In this document: positions 8,099-17,275 of the stretch, piece after piece | Layout: each line of letters opens with the position of its first letter | Numbering within the stretch: position 1 is the stretch's first letter | Assembly (NCBI GenBank): GCA_019115165.1 | Contig: DXEB01000015.1 | Location: 1-62,853 of the forward strand | DNA: 62,853 bases | Origin: Candidatus Anaerotignum merdipullorum | GTDB lineage: Bacteria > Bacillota > Clostridia > Lachnospirales > Anaerotignaceae | Reading direction: 5' to 3' | Made by a program: the position numbers and the translations under genes | Notes under the pieces: model-generated | Seen by the model: only the letters and a program-made list of their open reading frames with translations | Database searches by the model: none | Told to the model about the DNA's origin: nothing

Positions 8099-9292
8099 AT
8101 GGTAAATTTTGCAAAACGAATGGATGACATGAGCAAATCGGCGGAAATTGTGCGAAATCTGTTTAACGCGATGACAGATCCGCAGATCATTTCGTTTAGC
8201 GGCGGTGCGCCGGCGGTGGAAGCGCTTCCGGTGGAAATTGTCCGGGAAATTTCCAATGAAGTGCTGACCAGGGACAAAAGAGGTGTGGAAGCGCTGCAGT
8301 ACAGCCATCCCCATGGCTTGAAAGATTTGCGGGAAGCGGTAGCGCAGAAGCTGTTGGCGCCGAAAGGCGTACAGGCGGATCCGGAGGATATTATGATCGT
8401 CAGCGGCGGGCTGGAAACCATGAATCTGATCTGCCAGGTGTTTCTTGATCCGGGGGACGTGATTTTGGTAGAGTCGCCGACGTTTGTGCATTGTGTCGAA
8501 ATTTTCGAAATGTTCCAGGCAAAATGCATTGCAGTGGATATGGACGAGCATGGGATTATACCGGAAGAGGTGGAAAAGAAAATTCAGGAATATCATCCGA
8601 AAATGGTATATGTGATCCCTACCTTCCATAATCCCACCGGTCGTACCCTGACGACGGAGCGCAGAAAGGCACTGGCGGAAATCGGCAGCCGGTATGACGT
8701 ATTGATCTTGGAAGACGATCCGTATCGCGACCTGCGTTACAGCGGGGAAGAACTGCCGCCCATCAAATCCTTTGACCGTACGGGGCATACCATCCTGGCA
8801 AACAGCTTTTCGAAGATTTTTTCACCGGGCGCCAGACTAGGGTATGTGTATGCGGATACTGCCATCATCCAAAAACTGCTGGATGCCAAAACAGCCACCA
8901 ATTCCCATACGGCGGCCATTTCCCAGGTGCTTTGTGCGGAGTTTTTCAATCGGGGATATTTTGAGGAGCATCTGAGGAACATAAGGGATATCTACAGGGA
9001 GCGCAGGGATGTGATGATCGAAAGCATTGACCGATACTTGCCGGCAGGAACCAAGCGGGTATTTCCGGACGGCGGATTGTTCACCTGGGTGGAATTACCT
9101 GGAAACATCAATACCACAGAATTGCTGAAAGAGGCCGTTGCGCAGAAAGTAGCGTTTGTCGCCGGGGAAGGATTTTTTGTAGAAGGCGGCGGCAAAGGAC
9201 AGAATTGTATGCGAATCAGTTTCGGAAATGTACCGCCGGAAAAAATCAGATTAGGGATGGAACGGTTAGGACGTCTGATTGCTTCCAAATGA
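8099..9292 (+). CDS. PLP-dependent aminotransferase (class I, 2-aminoadipate/MocR-like branch)
   Basis: A 397-aa fold-type I aminotransferase without a DNA-binding domain. Key residues are visible: Asn178 in PTFHNPTG, Asp207 in LEDDPYR, PLP lysine Lys239 in SFSKIFSPGARLGYV, and the carboxylate-binding Arg in CMRISFG near the C-terminus. The start at 8099 follows AAGGAGG at seven bases. It follows the aldolase by 79 bp and precedes a BrnQ carrier, all on the same strand, so it probably removes the amino group from an imported amino acid to make the aldolase substrate. The precise substrate cannot be read from sequence; relatives include LysN and branched-chain or aromatic aminotransferases. 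Confidence 0.92.
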   Translation: MVNFAKRMDDMSKSAEIVRNLFNAMTDPQIISFSGGAPAVEALPVEIVREISNEVLTRDKRGVEALQYSHPHGLKDLREAVAQKLLAPKGVQADPEDIMIVSGGLETMNLICQVFLDPGDVILVESPTFVHCVEIFEMFQAKCIAVDMDEHGIIPEEVEKKIQEYHPKMVYVIPTFHNPTGRTLTTERRKALAEIGSRYDVLILEDDPYRDLRYSGEELPPIKSFDRTGHTILANSFSKIFSPGARLGYVYADTAIIQKLLDAKTATNSHTAAISQVLCAEFFNRGYFEEHLRNIRDIYRERRDVMIESIDRYLPAGTKRVFPDGGLFTWVELPGNINTTELLKEAVAQKVAFVAGEGFFVEGGGKGQNCMRISFGNVPPEKIRLGMERLGRLIASK

Positions 9293-9376
9293 TAACAAGA
9301 TCGATGGTTAAAGATACAAAAGCAAATGTTCCACAGAAAACCGTAGACTGGAAAATGAATCGTGGAGGAATATGGT

Positions 9377-10744
9377 ATGGAAGAAAAAAGACTAAAGTTT
9401 CTTGATATTTTAGTAATGGGTATGGCGCTCTTTGCAATGTTCTTTGGTGCGGGAAACTTGATTTTCCCGCCTCTATTGGGACAGCAATCGGGTACATCAT
9501 GGTTGATAGGCTTTTTGTTTTTTATTGTTTTTGATGTAGGGCTTTCGTTGCTTGCAATTTTAGCACTGGTAAAAAAGGGGAAGTATTCCCTTTCAGGAAT
9601 TACAGATGTCATGGGCAAGATACCTTGCTTGATCATTTCCTGTATTGCAGCAATTTGTATTGGACCTATGCCAACAGTCGCCAGAACTGCGGCGGTAACG
9701 TTCGAAATGGGTGTTCAACCATTATTCCCTAATTTTAATTCTTGGATATTTTCAGGGTTGTTTTTTATCATTGTATTAATATTGGCGATCCGTCCCAATC
9801 AGGTAGCTGATATTGTAGGAAAAGTACTCACACCAATCTTAGTAATCGGATTATTGGTGATGATTGTGAAAGGGTTTATTGATCCAATTGGCGCAATCGA
9901 TGTTGAAGCAATCAATAATCCAATAAAAGATGGGACATTGAGTGGATATCAAACTTTGGATGTCATTAGTGCAATGTTGCTAATTCTGGTTATCATTGAT
10001 GCTATTACAGCCAAAGGCTATACAACTCAGAGTGAAATGTCAAAAGCGGCGTTGGGGTCAGGTATTGTAGCGGCAATCGGCTTGTTTATCATTTACGGTG
10101 GATTGACTTATTTGGGCGCTACAACCTGTAATGTTCAAGAGATGCAAGGATTGAATCAGACAGCATTACTGGTTGCTATTGTAGAAGCGCTATTTGGAAA
10201 TGTAGGGATTGTATTATTTGCCATTATTGTATTTTTGGCTTGTATTACAACTGCAATCGGTGCAACCTCTGCGGTAGCAATGTTCTTTGAAAAAACTGTG
10301 CATCAAAAAATTTCTTATCAGAAATTTGTGATTATCATCGTTATCTTAAGCTGGATTTTCTCCAACGTAGGGGTTAGCGTGATTATACAATTTTCCACGC
10401 CGCTGTTAAACTTGATTTATCCGGGATTATTGGTGATTGTTATTTTGACTTTATTCTGTGATAAAATCAAAAACCGCAATATATACCGTGTAGCTGTTTA
10501 CTTTGCGATGATTACCAGCGCATTGGAGATTTTGGCAGGCTTTGGGCTGCCGACAGGTTTTGTTACCAGCCTGCCATTGGGAGAATTTGGTTTCGCTTGG
10601 ATTCTTCCGGCAATCCTGGGGGGGAATCATCGGAAAATGTATTCCCGACCGCCATGCAGAGGATGCGGCATAACTGCGGGAAAAATGGAGATATCGCGGA
10701 TACTGTTTTTCTATGAGGCGTTCACACAAAAAGCCGTAAGATGA
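9377..10744 (+). CDS. brnQ: BrnQ-type branched-chain amino acid carrier, C-terminus frameshifted
   Basis: A sodium-coupled amino acid symporter of the LIVCS family with about twelve membrane helices; FFGAGNLIFPPLLG near residue 20 is the family signature. The ATG at 9377 follows GGAGG by eight bases. Near the end a run of seven G residues (10618-10624) shifts the frame: with six G residues the protein would continue GGIIGKCIPDRHAED and stop at the TAA at 10671-10673, matching the tail of the second BrnQ at 31632 (GGCIGNCIKSRKQ). As written it gains an unrelated tail of about 40 residues to 10744. Only the cytoplasmic tail is affected, so transport may survive. It closes the aldolase operon and probably imports its substrate. 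Confidence 0.9.
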   Translation: MEEKRLKFLDILVMGMALFAMFFGAGNLIFPPLLGQQSGTSWLIGFLFFIVFDVGLSLLAILALVKKGKYSLSGITDVMGKIPCLIISCIAAICIGPMPTVARTAAVTFEMGVQPLFPNFNSWIFSGLFFIIVLILAIRPNQVADIVGKVLTPILVIGLLVMIVKGFIDPIGAIDVEAINNPIKDGTLSGYQTLDVISAMLLILVIIDAITAKGYTTQSEMSKAALGSGIVAAIGLFIIYGGLTYLGATTCNVQEMQGLNQTALLVAIVEALFGNVGIVLFAIIVFLACITTAIGATSAVAMFFEKTVHQKISYQKFVIIIVILSWIFSNVGVSVIIQFSTPLLNLIYPGLLVIVILTLFCDKIKNRNIYRVAVYFAMITSALEILAGFGLPTGFVTSLPLGEFGFAWILPAILGGNHRKMYSRPPCRGCGITAGKMEISRILFFYEAFTQKAVR

Positions 10745-10933
10745 GATAACCTTGTAGGATGGATAGCAGTCAGTGAAAAAGGAGATGCTCGTTCGGACGA
10801 ACGCTAGGATAAAAATATTTGCAGCGGATTTGCCTGTGGTGCGCGAACGTCGATACAAAATGCGCACAGGAACCAAAGCCGTGTGTAAACAGGAAAGGAA
10901 TCCTTTGTGACAGACATTCCCATATACCGCAAG

Positions 10934-10981
10934 AAAGGTCAAGAGAAACCGGCCTTTCCGGTGCTTCTCCTGACCTTTTTC
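10934..10981. terminator. Intrinsic terminator between brnQ and the SIMPL gene
   Basis: AAAGGTCA...TGACCTTT with inner arms GAGAA/TTCTC and CCGG/CCGG forms a long stem with a T run on the plus strand and A residues on the other, so it can serve both convergent genes. The remaining 10745-11020 shows no gene. Confidence 0.85.
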
Positions 10982-11020
10982 TGTAAGAAAGCCGCCCTAG
11001 GGGAAATTTCATCCCATGGC

Positions 11021-11758
11021 TTAGAAACCATATATTGCCGTAATGCTTGCCCGGACGGAAATATCCTCGTAAGAAATCGTGGTATTGCTTCCAGAAGCGG
11101 TATCTGCCACCATGGAAGCTTCTTCCATGACGCCGTAATCAGCGGATTTTGCATAAGTAGTGCTCTGGCTGTTTTCCGTAACGGAAAGGACTTGCCCCAG
11201 TGGCTTGCCATACGCCTGGGCAATGGCCTGTGCGGATGTTTGTGCTGTTTTTATGGCTTCCTGTAATGCCTGCTGGTAATAGGCAGCGGGATTTTCTAAG
11301 GAGAATGTTACGCCGTCCGTACCGCTGGCGCCAGCCTGCAGGGCTGCATCCACATATTTTCCGGCATGCTCTACATCGGATACGGTAATGTCTATGGATG
11401 TGTAGGCACGATAGCCATCCATCTGCTGGGTATCGGTTGTTTCGTCATACCGATATACCGGATAAACAGAAACATAAGAAGTTACTATATCCTCGTCTGC
11501 GACCTGTTCGGCTTTCATGGCTGCTGTAATATCAGACAGTACCCGGTTGACTGCGTTTTGTGCCTGTGCAGCCGTATCTGCGGTTTGTTCCGCATAGACA
11601 TGAATGGTTGCCAAATCAGGTTCTGCTTCCACAACTCCGCTGCCGTTGACCGTAATGGTGCTCGCCGTAGGCTCCGCCGCCAGTGCCATCGTGCTCATTC
11701 CCAGTGCCATACCCATTGCCGCGCAGCACGCGATTACCTTTCGTTGCCATTGTTTCAT
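11021..11758 (-). CDS. Secreted SIMPL-domain (DUF541) protein
   Basis: A 245-aa exported protein. Residues 1-28 are a signal peptide (MKQWQRK, then a hydrophobic stretch ending MALAA), followed by TITVNGSGVVEAEPDLATI, the start of the SIMPL/DUF541 domain that fills the rest. The ATG at 11758 follows AAAGGGG; a further ATG upstream lacks a site. SIMPL proteins are periplasmic or surface proteins, some forming ring oligomers, with no defined biochemical role in Firmicutes. It stands alone, convergent with brnQ. Confidence 0.88.
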   Translation of the reverse strand: MKQWQRKVIACCAAMGMALGMSTMALAAEPTASTITVNGSGVVEAEPDLATIHVYAEQTADTAAQAQNAVNRVLSDITAAMKAEQVADEDIVTSYVSVYPVYRYDETTDTQQMDGYRAYTSIDITVSDVEHAGKYVDAALQAGASGTDGVTFSLENPAAYYQQALQEAIKTAQTSAQAIAQAYGKPLGQVLSVTENSQSTTYAKSADYGVMEEASMVADTASGSNTTISYEDISVRASITAIYGF

Positions 11759-12054
11759 ACCATACAACCCCTTTCTGTTTGTACATGGTGTCATCTTATT
11801 TTTTTATAAGACGGATGTTATTTCCAAAAAGTTTCCTATTTTCCGAAAAAATTTAGAATCTGTCAGTAACAGGAAAAGACTGTCTTTCGGATACCGTTCC
11901 TTTGGGTTGTTGAGAAACATGTCTTAGATTCTGTTTTCTTTGTAAGTCTATATAAAGAAATCTTTTGCAGGAGAAGAATCTGATTCTCATGGATACACGA
12001 TGGGAATAGGAGATGCCTGTCCAACGATATGCTGCTTGAGGCAGTCTTTGGGGT

Positions 12055-12411
12055 TTATGCCTTCAGCCGTTCCCATTCTGCTTCTTTGAATCCGGTCAAT
12101 ACAAAATCCTCGCCGATGATCAACGGGCGTTTGACCAGCATGCCGTTGGTGGCAAGCAGATCATATTGTTCTGCTTCGCTCATTTGCGGGAGTTTGTCTT
12201 TTAATTGCATTTCTTTATAGAGCATGCCGCTGGTATTAAAAAATTTTTTCAACGGCAAACCACTTTTTTTATGCCATTGCTGCAATTCTTCCGCAGTGGG
12301 ATTTTGCTCCACAATATGGCGGTCGACAAAAGAAACGCCTGCCGCCTCCAACCAAGCCTTGGCTTTTTTGCAGGTAGAGCATTTGGGGTATTCCAAGAAT
12401 AATACAGACAT
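12055..12411 (-). CDS. ArsC/Spx-family thioredoxin-fold protein
   Basis: A 118-aa protein with CSTCKKA at residues 11-17, the redox CxxC of the ArsC/Spx family, and VKRPLIIGED near residue 93, the conserved Arg-Pro loop. The ATG at 12411 follows AAAGGAGG. Members are either glutathione-independent arsenate-reductase-like enzymes or Spx-type stress regulators that bind RNA polymerase. Charged residues typical of Spx are not obvious and no ars genes are nearby, so function stays open. It is divergent from a dehydrogenase gene. The 296-bp gap on its 3' side (11759-12054) holds nothing recognisable. Confidence 0.88.
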   Translation of the reverse strand: MSVLFLEYPKCSTCKKAKAWLEAAGVSFVDRHIVEQNPTAEELQQWHKKSGLPLKKFFNTSGMLYKEMQLKDKLPQMSEAEQYDLLATNGMLVKRPLIIGEDFVLTGFKEAEWERLKA

Positions 12412-12497
12412 CACAGTCCCTCCTTTCGGTTTTTGTTTCAGTATAGCATGCCGTATTGGAAAAAGCGAAACTTTTTTGTGGGATGAACAAAAGTTTA

Positions 12498-12526
12498 TTG
12501 CTTTTTGTAAAAAATAGGAATACAAT
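12498..12526 (+). promoter_or_regulatory. Promoter of the 2-hydroxyacid dehydrogenase gene
   Basis: TTGCTT (12498-12503) and TACAAT (12521-12526) with a 17-bp spacer, 35 bp before the start codon. Confidence 0.6.
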
Positions 12527-12560
12527 GAAATTAAATTCAATATTGGGAGGTATCAATCAG

Positions 12561-13514
12561 ATGAAAATTGTAATTTTGGAACCCCTGGGCATTACAGCAG
12601 AAAAACTGGCAGCGGCATCTGCTGCAGTAGAAGCCAAAGGTCATACCCTGGTGGCGTATGATACCAAGACGGAAAATCAGGAAGAACTGGCGCAGCGGGG
12701 CAAGGACGCAGATGTGATTATCATTGCGAATCAGCCGCTGCGCAAAAATGTATTGGAAAAATGCGAAAACCTGAAATTCCTCTCTATCGCATTCACCGGT
12801 GTGGATCATGTGGATGTGGAATATTGCAGGGAACGGGGGATCGCTGTTTCCAATGCGGCAGGATATTCGACCAACGCAGTGGCAGAGTTGGCGTTTGGAT
12901 TGGCAGTGTCTGTCCTGCGCAATATCCCTGCCTGTGACAGTGTATGCCGGCAGGAGGGCACGAAGACAGGATTGGTTGGCAGTGAACTGTACGGCAAGAC
13001 CTTTGGTGTGGTGGGTACTGGTGCGATCGGCTGCAAGGTAGCAAACATTGCGCAGGCGTTTGGCTGTCAGGTTGTTGCATACAGCCGCAGCAAAAAGCCG
13101 GAGTTGGAAGCGCTGGGTGTTTCCTATCTGTCTTTGGAGGAACTGTTACGGACCAGCGATATTGTTTCGCTGCATGTGCCTTTGAATGACCAGACAAAAG
13201 GGTTGATTGGACAAAAGGAAATCGCCTGCATGAAAGAGACGGCGATTCTGCTCAATACTGCCCGCGGCGGCGTGGTAGACAGTGCAGCGCTGGCGGCAGC
13301 CCTCAATGAGGACCGGATTGCAGGGGCAGGCATTGATGTATTCGAAATGGAGCCGCCGGTACCGGCAGACCATCCGCTGCTGCACAGCAAGCATACGGTG
13401 GTTACGCCCCATGTGGCCTTTGCCTCCCATGAAGCGCTCTTTACCCGGGCACAGATTGTGTTTACCAATATCCTGGCATGGGAAGACGGCAGACAGCAAA
13501 ATGTAATTTGTTAA
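12561..13514 (+). CDS. D-isomer-specific 2-hydroxyacid dehydrogenase
   Basis: A 317-aa NAD(P)-dependent cytoplasmic dehydrogenase that interconverts a 2-oxoacid and a D-2-hydroxyacid. The Rossmann loop is VVGTGAIG in the middle of the chain; the catalytic Arg lies in LNTARGGVVD, the Glu in DVFEMEPP and the His in VTPHVAFAS. The ATG at 12561 follows GGGAGG. It lacks the C-terminal ACT domain of many SerA proteins, so it could be a D-lactate, hydroxyisocaproate, glycerate or short phosphoglycerate dehydrogenase. It is monocistronic. The following 13515-13817 shows no gene. Confidence 0.9.
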   Translation: MKIVILEPLGITAEKLAAASAAVEAKGHTLVAYDTKTENQEELAQRGKDADVIIIANQPLRKNVLEKCENLKFLSIAFTGVDHVDVEYCRERGIAVSNAAGYSTNAVAELAFGLAVSVLRNIPACDSVCRQEGTKTGLVGSELYGKTFGVVGTGAIGCKVANIAQAFGCQVVAYSRSKKPELEALGVSYLSLEELLRTSDIVSLHVPLNDQTKGLIGQKEIACMKETAILLNTARGGVVDSAALAAALNEDRIAGAGIDVFEMEPPVPADHPLLHSKHTVVTPHVAFASHEALFTRAQIVFTNILAWEDGRQQNVIC

Positions 13515-13817
13515 GGAAAGAATGGATTTCATTCCTCAAAAGAAGAGGCTGCCGATCCGCTGAAATCTGTAATGTCAATCAAATGGTGGAAGGTGATCGA
13601 ACTTACCGTGACCGGAAAGTTATTTACATGTGATAGAGATGTTGTGAAAGCAGTGCATGATTGGGAGACCCCCATGGTCCAGCGGTGGAGCGCCTGAAAC
13701 AAAGGTGGAAAGAATCGTTTGTTTTACAGAAGGTATCACCGGTTATCCCTTGTTTTTTTTCTTTTTCTAGTCTATCATAAGGGAAAGAATATCTGCATCC
13801 ATAAGGAGGGGTTTGAT

Positions 13818-14291
13818 ATGCAAGGACAATGGCGGATCGCCTTTCTTGGCAGTGCCGCACAGGTGGAGCGGTATCTGGAGATGGCGAAAAACGGGCAATT
13901 TGCCTGTCGGTGGGGGGATCTTGGTCAGCTGGCAGAGGAAAATGGGTATGAATCTTCTTCTATGGAGGGAAAGTCGGCGTTGATCCTGAGATCGTCCAAC
14001 GACGGCAACATCGGCGGCTTCCTTGATATGCTGGAGATGGTACATGCCAAGCTGCCGGAGATGGAAATCATACTGGCTACTCTCGCAACGGATTTCCCGG
14101 AGGATGGTTGGGATGTGACTCATTGGAGGGCAGGAGAAAGCACTTACCGCACCGGGACCCTGGCATGGTCCGGTATGGAAGACGCATGGGACGAGGAGGC
14201 GGACGGAGGCTGGGACGAGGAGGAGGACGAGGCTTTGGATCTGGATTTCGATGCTTTGGACGAACTCTTCGGAGATCTGGATTGTTTCTGA
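13818..14291 (+). CDS. Hypothetical protein with strongly acidic C-terminus
   Basis: A 157-aa protein with no family I recognise. ATG at 13818 follows AAGGAGGGG. The first 110 residues look globular with alternating hydrophobic residues (IILATLATDFPEDGW), while the last 40 are dominated by Asp and Glu (DEEADGGWDEEEDEALDLD), making it very acidic. There is no signal peptide or membrane segment. It ends just before a terminator and stands alone between a dehydrogenase and proC. The acidic tail may bind a basic partner; that is only a guess. Confidence 0.7.
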   Translation: MQGQWRIAFLGSAAQVERYLEMAKNGQFACRWGDLGQLAEENGYESSSMEGKSALILRSSNDGNIGGFLDMLEMVHAKLPEMEIILATLATDFPEDGWDVTHWRAGESTYRTGTLAWSGMEDAWDEEADGGWDEEEDEALDLDFDALDELFGDLDCF

Positions 14292-14347
14292 AAAAAACGT
14301 TTTTGAACATCCTGTTGGCTGAACGAGGAGGATTTCTGTAAAACAAG

Positions 14348-14390
14348 AGCTGCCGCATGGGCGGGGGTATCCCGGATGTGGCAGCTTTCT
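14348..14390 (+). terminator. Intrinsic terminator after the acidic-tail protein
   Basis: AGCTGCC (14348-14354) pairs with GGCAGCT (14380-14386), with a GC-rich inner stem, followed by TTCT. Confidence 0.7.
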
Positions 14391-14471
14391 GCGTCCATGC
14401 CCCTTTCCTTCGTCGGCGGAACATGGTACAATGAGAAAAAATCAAAGAGCGGTATAGAAGGAGGAAGTGGA

Positions 14472-15287
14472 ATGAACTATGGATTTATTGGCGCCGGCAA
14501 TATGGTAAGCGCCATTGTCAAGGGCATGACCATTGGCGGCGGAGGTTTCCAAGGCAAGAACATTTGGATTACCAGTAAGACAGTTACGTCTGCAAAGCAG
14601 TTGGCGGAGGCATGCAGTGCACAGGCGTGCCAGACGGCGCAAGAAGTCATTGGGCACAGCGACGTGGTGGTATTGGGGGTGAAGCCGCATATTTTGATGG
14701 AGATTTTACCGGAGCTGCAAGCGGCATTTGCTGAAAAAAAACCGCTGGTTGTTTCCATTGCTGCTGGTAAGACACTGGAGGATTTGGCGGCGCGACTGCC
14801 AGAAGGAACACCCATTGTGCGGGTGATGCCCAATATCAATGCAAAAATCGGGGCGTCGACCACCGGGATTTGCCATAATGCGGCGGCAACGAAAGAACAG
14901 ATCACCATCGTGCGGGAAATGTTTTCCACTATTGGCAGTGTTGCGGAAATTCCGGAAGAGCAGTTCGGTATTTTTAGTGTGATTGGCGGTGCGTCGGTAG
15001 CATTTGCTTATCTATATATGGATGCCTTGGCAAGAGCGGCACTGAAAGCAGGCATGCCGAAAAAACAAGCATTGGAACTAGTTGCCCAAACGGTCAGAGG
15101 TAGTGCAGAAATGGTATTGCAAAGCGGAGAAGCACCTTGGCCGCTGATTGATCAGGTATGTTCTCCAGGCGGCACGACGATTGAAGGGGTAGCAGCGCTG
15201 GAAGAAAGAGGATTTGCTGCTGCATTGACGGCAGCCTTTGATGCAGTGTTGGAAAAAGACAGAAAAATTGGCAGAGGGGAAGCCTGA
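14472..15287 (+). CDS. proC: Pyrroline-5-carboxylate reductase
   Basis: A 271-aa enzyme that reduces 1-pyrroline-5-carboxylate to L-proline with NAD(P)H, the last step of proline synthesis. MNYGFIGAGNMVSAIVKG is the N-terminal dinucleotide loop; VRVMPNINAKIG is the conserved central segment; the C-terminal DQVCSPGGTTIEGV is the ProC signature. Length is normal. The ATG at 14472 follows GGAGGAAG. No proA or proB lies nearby, so the substrate may also come from ornithine or arginine breakdown. Confidence 0.95.
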   Translation: MNYGFIGAGNMVSAIVKGMTIGGGGFQGKNIWITSKTVTSAKQLAEACSAQACQTAQEVIGHSDVVVLGVKPHILMEILPELQAAFAEKKPLVVSIAAGKTLEDLAARLPEGTPIVRVMPNINAKIGASTTGICHNAAATKEQITIVREMFSTIGSVAEIPEEQFGIFSVIGGASVAFAYLYMDALARAALKAGMPKKQALELVAQTVRGSAEMVLQSGEAPWPLIDQVCSPGGTTIEGVAALEERGFAAALTAAFDAVLEKDRKIGRGEA

Positions 15288-15417
15288 ATTTGGAAAAAAA
15301 GGATGGAAGAAGCGGCTAGAACTGCTGCATGTTTCCATCAGGATGAGATGATTTGGAAGAAAGTAGAAAGAAATCTTTCATTTTTATTAAATTTCCGAGA
15401 AATCTGACAAAATTTCA

Positions 15418-15446
15418 TTGAATTACGCGCGGGAATTCGTTATAAT
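15418..15446 (+). promoter_or_regulatory. Promoter of the small SLH protein
   Basis: TTGAAT (15418-15423) and TATAAT (15441-15446), spacer 17 bp, about 60 bp before the start codon. Confidence 0.75.
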
Positions 15447-15509
15447 GGTTACGCGGGTATTTTATACTGAAACAACAAAAAAATATGGTGAGTTGAGGAG
15501 GAAAACAGT

Positions 15510-16507
15510 ATGAAAAACAGAAAATACGGTCGTCTGGTTGCGATGGCATTGACAGCGGCAATGGCTCTGCCTACCGTAGCATTTGCAGCAGGCACAACAT
15601 TTGAAGAAGACGAAGCATATTATGCAGCATTGGAACAGGGTCTGGTTCCAGAAGATGTCATTTATGACGCAAATGGGGATTTGGTTGAACCCGGTACTAC
15701 AACACCGACGGAACCCACAACACCGACGGAACCCACAACACCGACAGAACCTGCAGCACTGCCGTTTACTGACGTGGCAGAAAGCGATGCGTTCTATGCA
15801 GCAGTACAGTATGTGTATGACAACGGTCTGATGGCTGGTACCACAGATACCACCTTTGAACCCAATGCTTCTTTGGAAAGAGCAATGCTGGCACAGATTC
15901 TGTACAACAAAGAAGGCGCAACCGCTGTTGCAACAGAATCTGATTTCACAGACGTAGAAATCGGCAGATGGTATGCAACTGCTTGCCTGTGGGCAGCAGA
16001 AAACGGTCTGATGGCTGGCTTGGGCGACAATACCTTCGCACCTAGAATGGACTTGTCGGTAGAACAGCTGGTACAGATTCTCTACAACTATGTACAGTAT
16101 AAAGGCGTAGATGTGACTGTGGAAACAGCAACAGACGTAGCAACCGCTTCTGACTGGGCAAAAGATGCAATGAGCTGGGCAGTTAGCCTGAACTTGGTAA
16201 GCGCGGATGCAGATGCACAGGCAATTGCAACCAGAGCACAGGTTGCAGAAATGCTGATGCTGACAGCTGATTTGCAGGCAGCAGAAGTTCCTGCTGAGGA
16301 AGCAGCAGCAACAGAAGAAACTACTGTTCCCGCAGAAGAAGTAGTTCCTGCTGAAGAAGAGCAGTAGACGAAGCAGCAACAGAAGCTCCTGCTGAAGAAA
16401 CAGCAGCAGAGGAAGCTACAACAGAAGCTCCCGCTGAAGAAACAGCAGCAGAGGAAGCTACAACAGAAGCTCCTGCTGGTGAAACAACAGAAACACCCGC
16501 TGAATAA
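15510..16507 (+). CDS. SLH-domain surface protein, frameshifted before its Ala/Glu/Thr-rich tail
   Basis: An exported S-layer-type protein. Residues 1-29 are a signal peptide ending VAFAAG. A short TPTEP repeat linker (about 55-75) precedes three S-layer homology domains (FTDVAESDAFYAAVQYVYD, then FTDVEIGRWYATACLWAAEN, then the third), which bind pyruvylated secondary cell wall polymer. The frame stops at a TAG at 16365. Removing two bases in GAAGAAGAGCAG near 16359 restores AVDEAATEAPAEETAAEEAT and a repetitive tail to the TAA at 16505, for 331 aa. The tail keeps perfect repeat structure, so the shift is recent or an assembly error. The shorter 285-aa product would still contain all SLH domains. 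Confidence 0.85.
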
Positions 16508-16523
16508 TCTTTTGAAATCATCC

Positions 16524-16558
16524 AAAACCGCAGTTCCGCATGGGATTGCGGTTTTTTT
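16524..16558 (+). terminator. Intrinsic terminator of the SLH gene
   Basis: CCGCA (16528-16532) pairs with TGCGG (16547-16551) with flanking A and T runs, just past the restored stop codon at 16505-16507, which supports the full-length reading. Confidence 0.85.
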
Positions 16559-17275
16559 GTATGCGGGCTGCAAAAGAGGAGCATTTGATTTTTAACGAGA
16601 GATGCGCTTTGAGATAAAACCGAAAACGGATGGAAAGAAGATCGCTGGTGTAGTGCAGACAAAATATTCACACAGGCAGAGTGACGGTAAAAAACAAAAG
16701 AAGAACCAGACGATTTTAGTGGATAACATGGTCGTAATGACAGGGAAAAGAACGATTCGAAGAAAATGGCTCAGCTTTGGAATGGAGCATGACAGAGCGA
16801 GGAAGGAAAGCGGTTTCGTTGCGATTTTTCATGACAGAAGAGATGGTAGGACGCAGGCAGCGCATGAAGGAACTTTCGACTGGAATGGTATAGTCAATGA
16901 AAAATGGACAGTATCCAGATTTCTTGCTTCCGGTATCGGGCGAACGACTTTGTCAGGCTGTGTTGGATGATTTGGCATAGAGATGGAGAGATGGATACAG
17001 AGATGGTCGGAGATCATTCTGGTGGCTAGCCTCTCGGGCATGCAGGAGAATTTTGGAACGAACGGATAGAAAAGAGGCGTTTCTTTTCAAGAGGAATGGG
17101 ATGGCTGTGAAAAGATAGATGGAAAGAAGCAAATCCAATTTGTGTATCAATGAACCAACTCCCTTGGGACACGATGGGAAAGAAAAGCACAGATGCAGGA
17201 AGCTTGTCTGCATCTGTGTTCGAATCTGGTATTTGCTGCCACTAAACTCATATTTGGCAGAAAAAAATATGTGTT
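16559..17275. other. 0.7-kb region without a convincing gene
   Basis: Short open frames occur on the plus strand, the longest running 16602-16970, but they lack a good ribosome binding site and recognisable motifs. A minus-strand terminator sits at 17181-17220. Nothing else is visible. Confidence 0.5.
17181..17220 (-). terminator. Terminator of the minus-strand lipoprotein gene
   Basis: CACAGATGCAG (17188-17198) and CTGCATCTGTG (17208-17218) form an 11-bp perfect stem; on the minus strand it is followed by CTTTTCTTT. Confidence 0.85.

Noticed and set aside
15462-16379. Cys- and Phe-rich minus-strand frame opposite the small SLH gene
   Set aside because: Mirror of the Ala/Glu/Thr-rich SLH coding sequence; Cys runs are the complement of GCA and ACA codons.
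16602-16970. 122-codon frame after the SLH gene terminator
   Set aside because: No promoter or ribosome site and no family features; cannot be supported as a gene.
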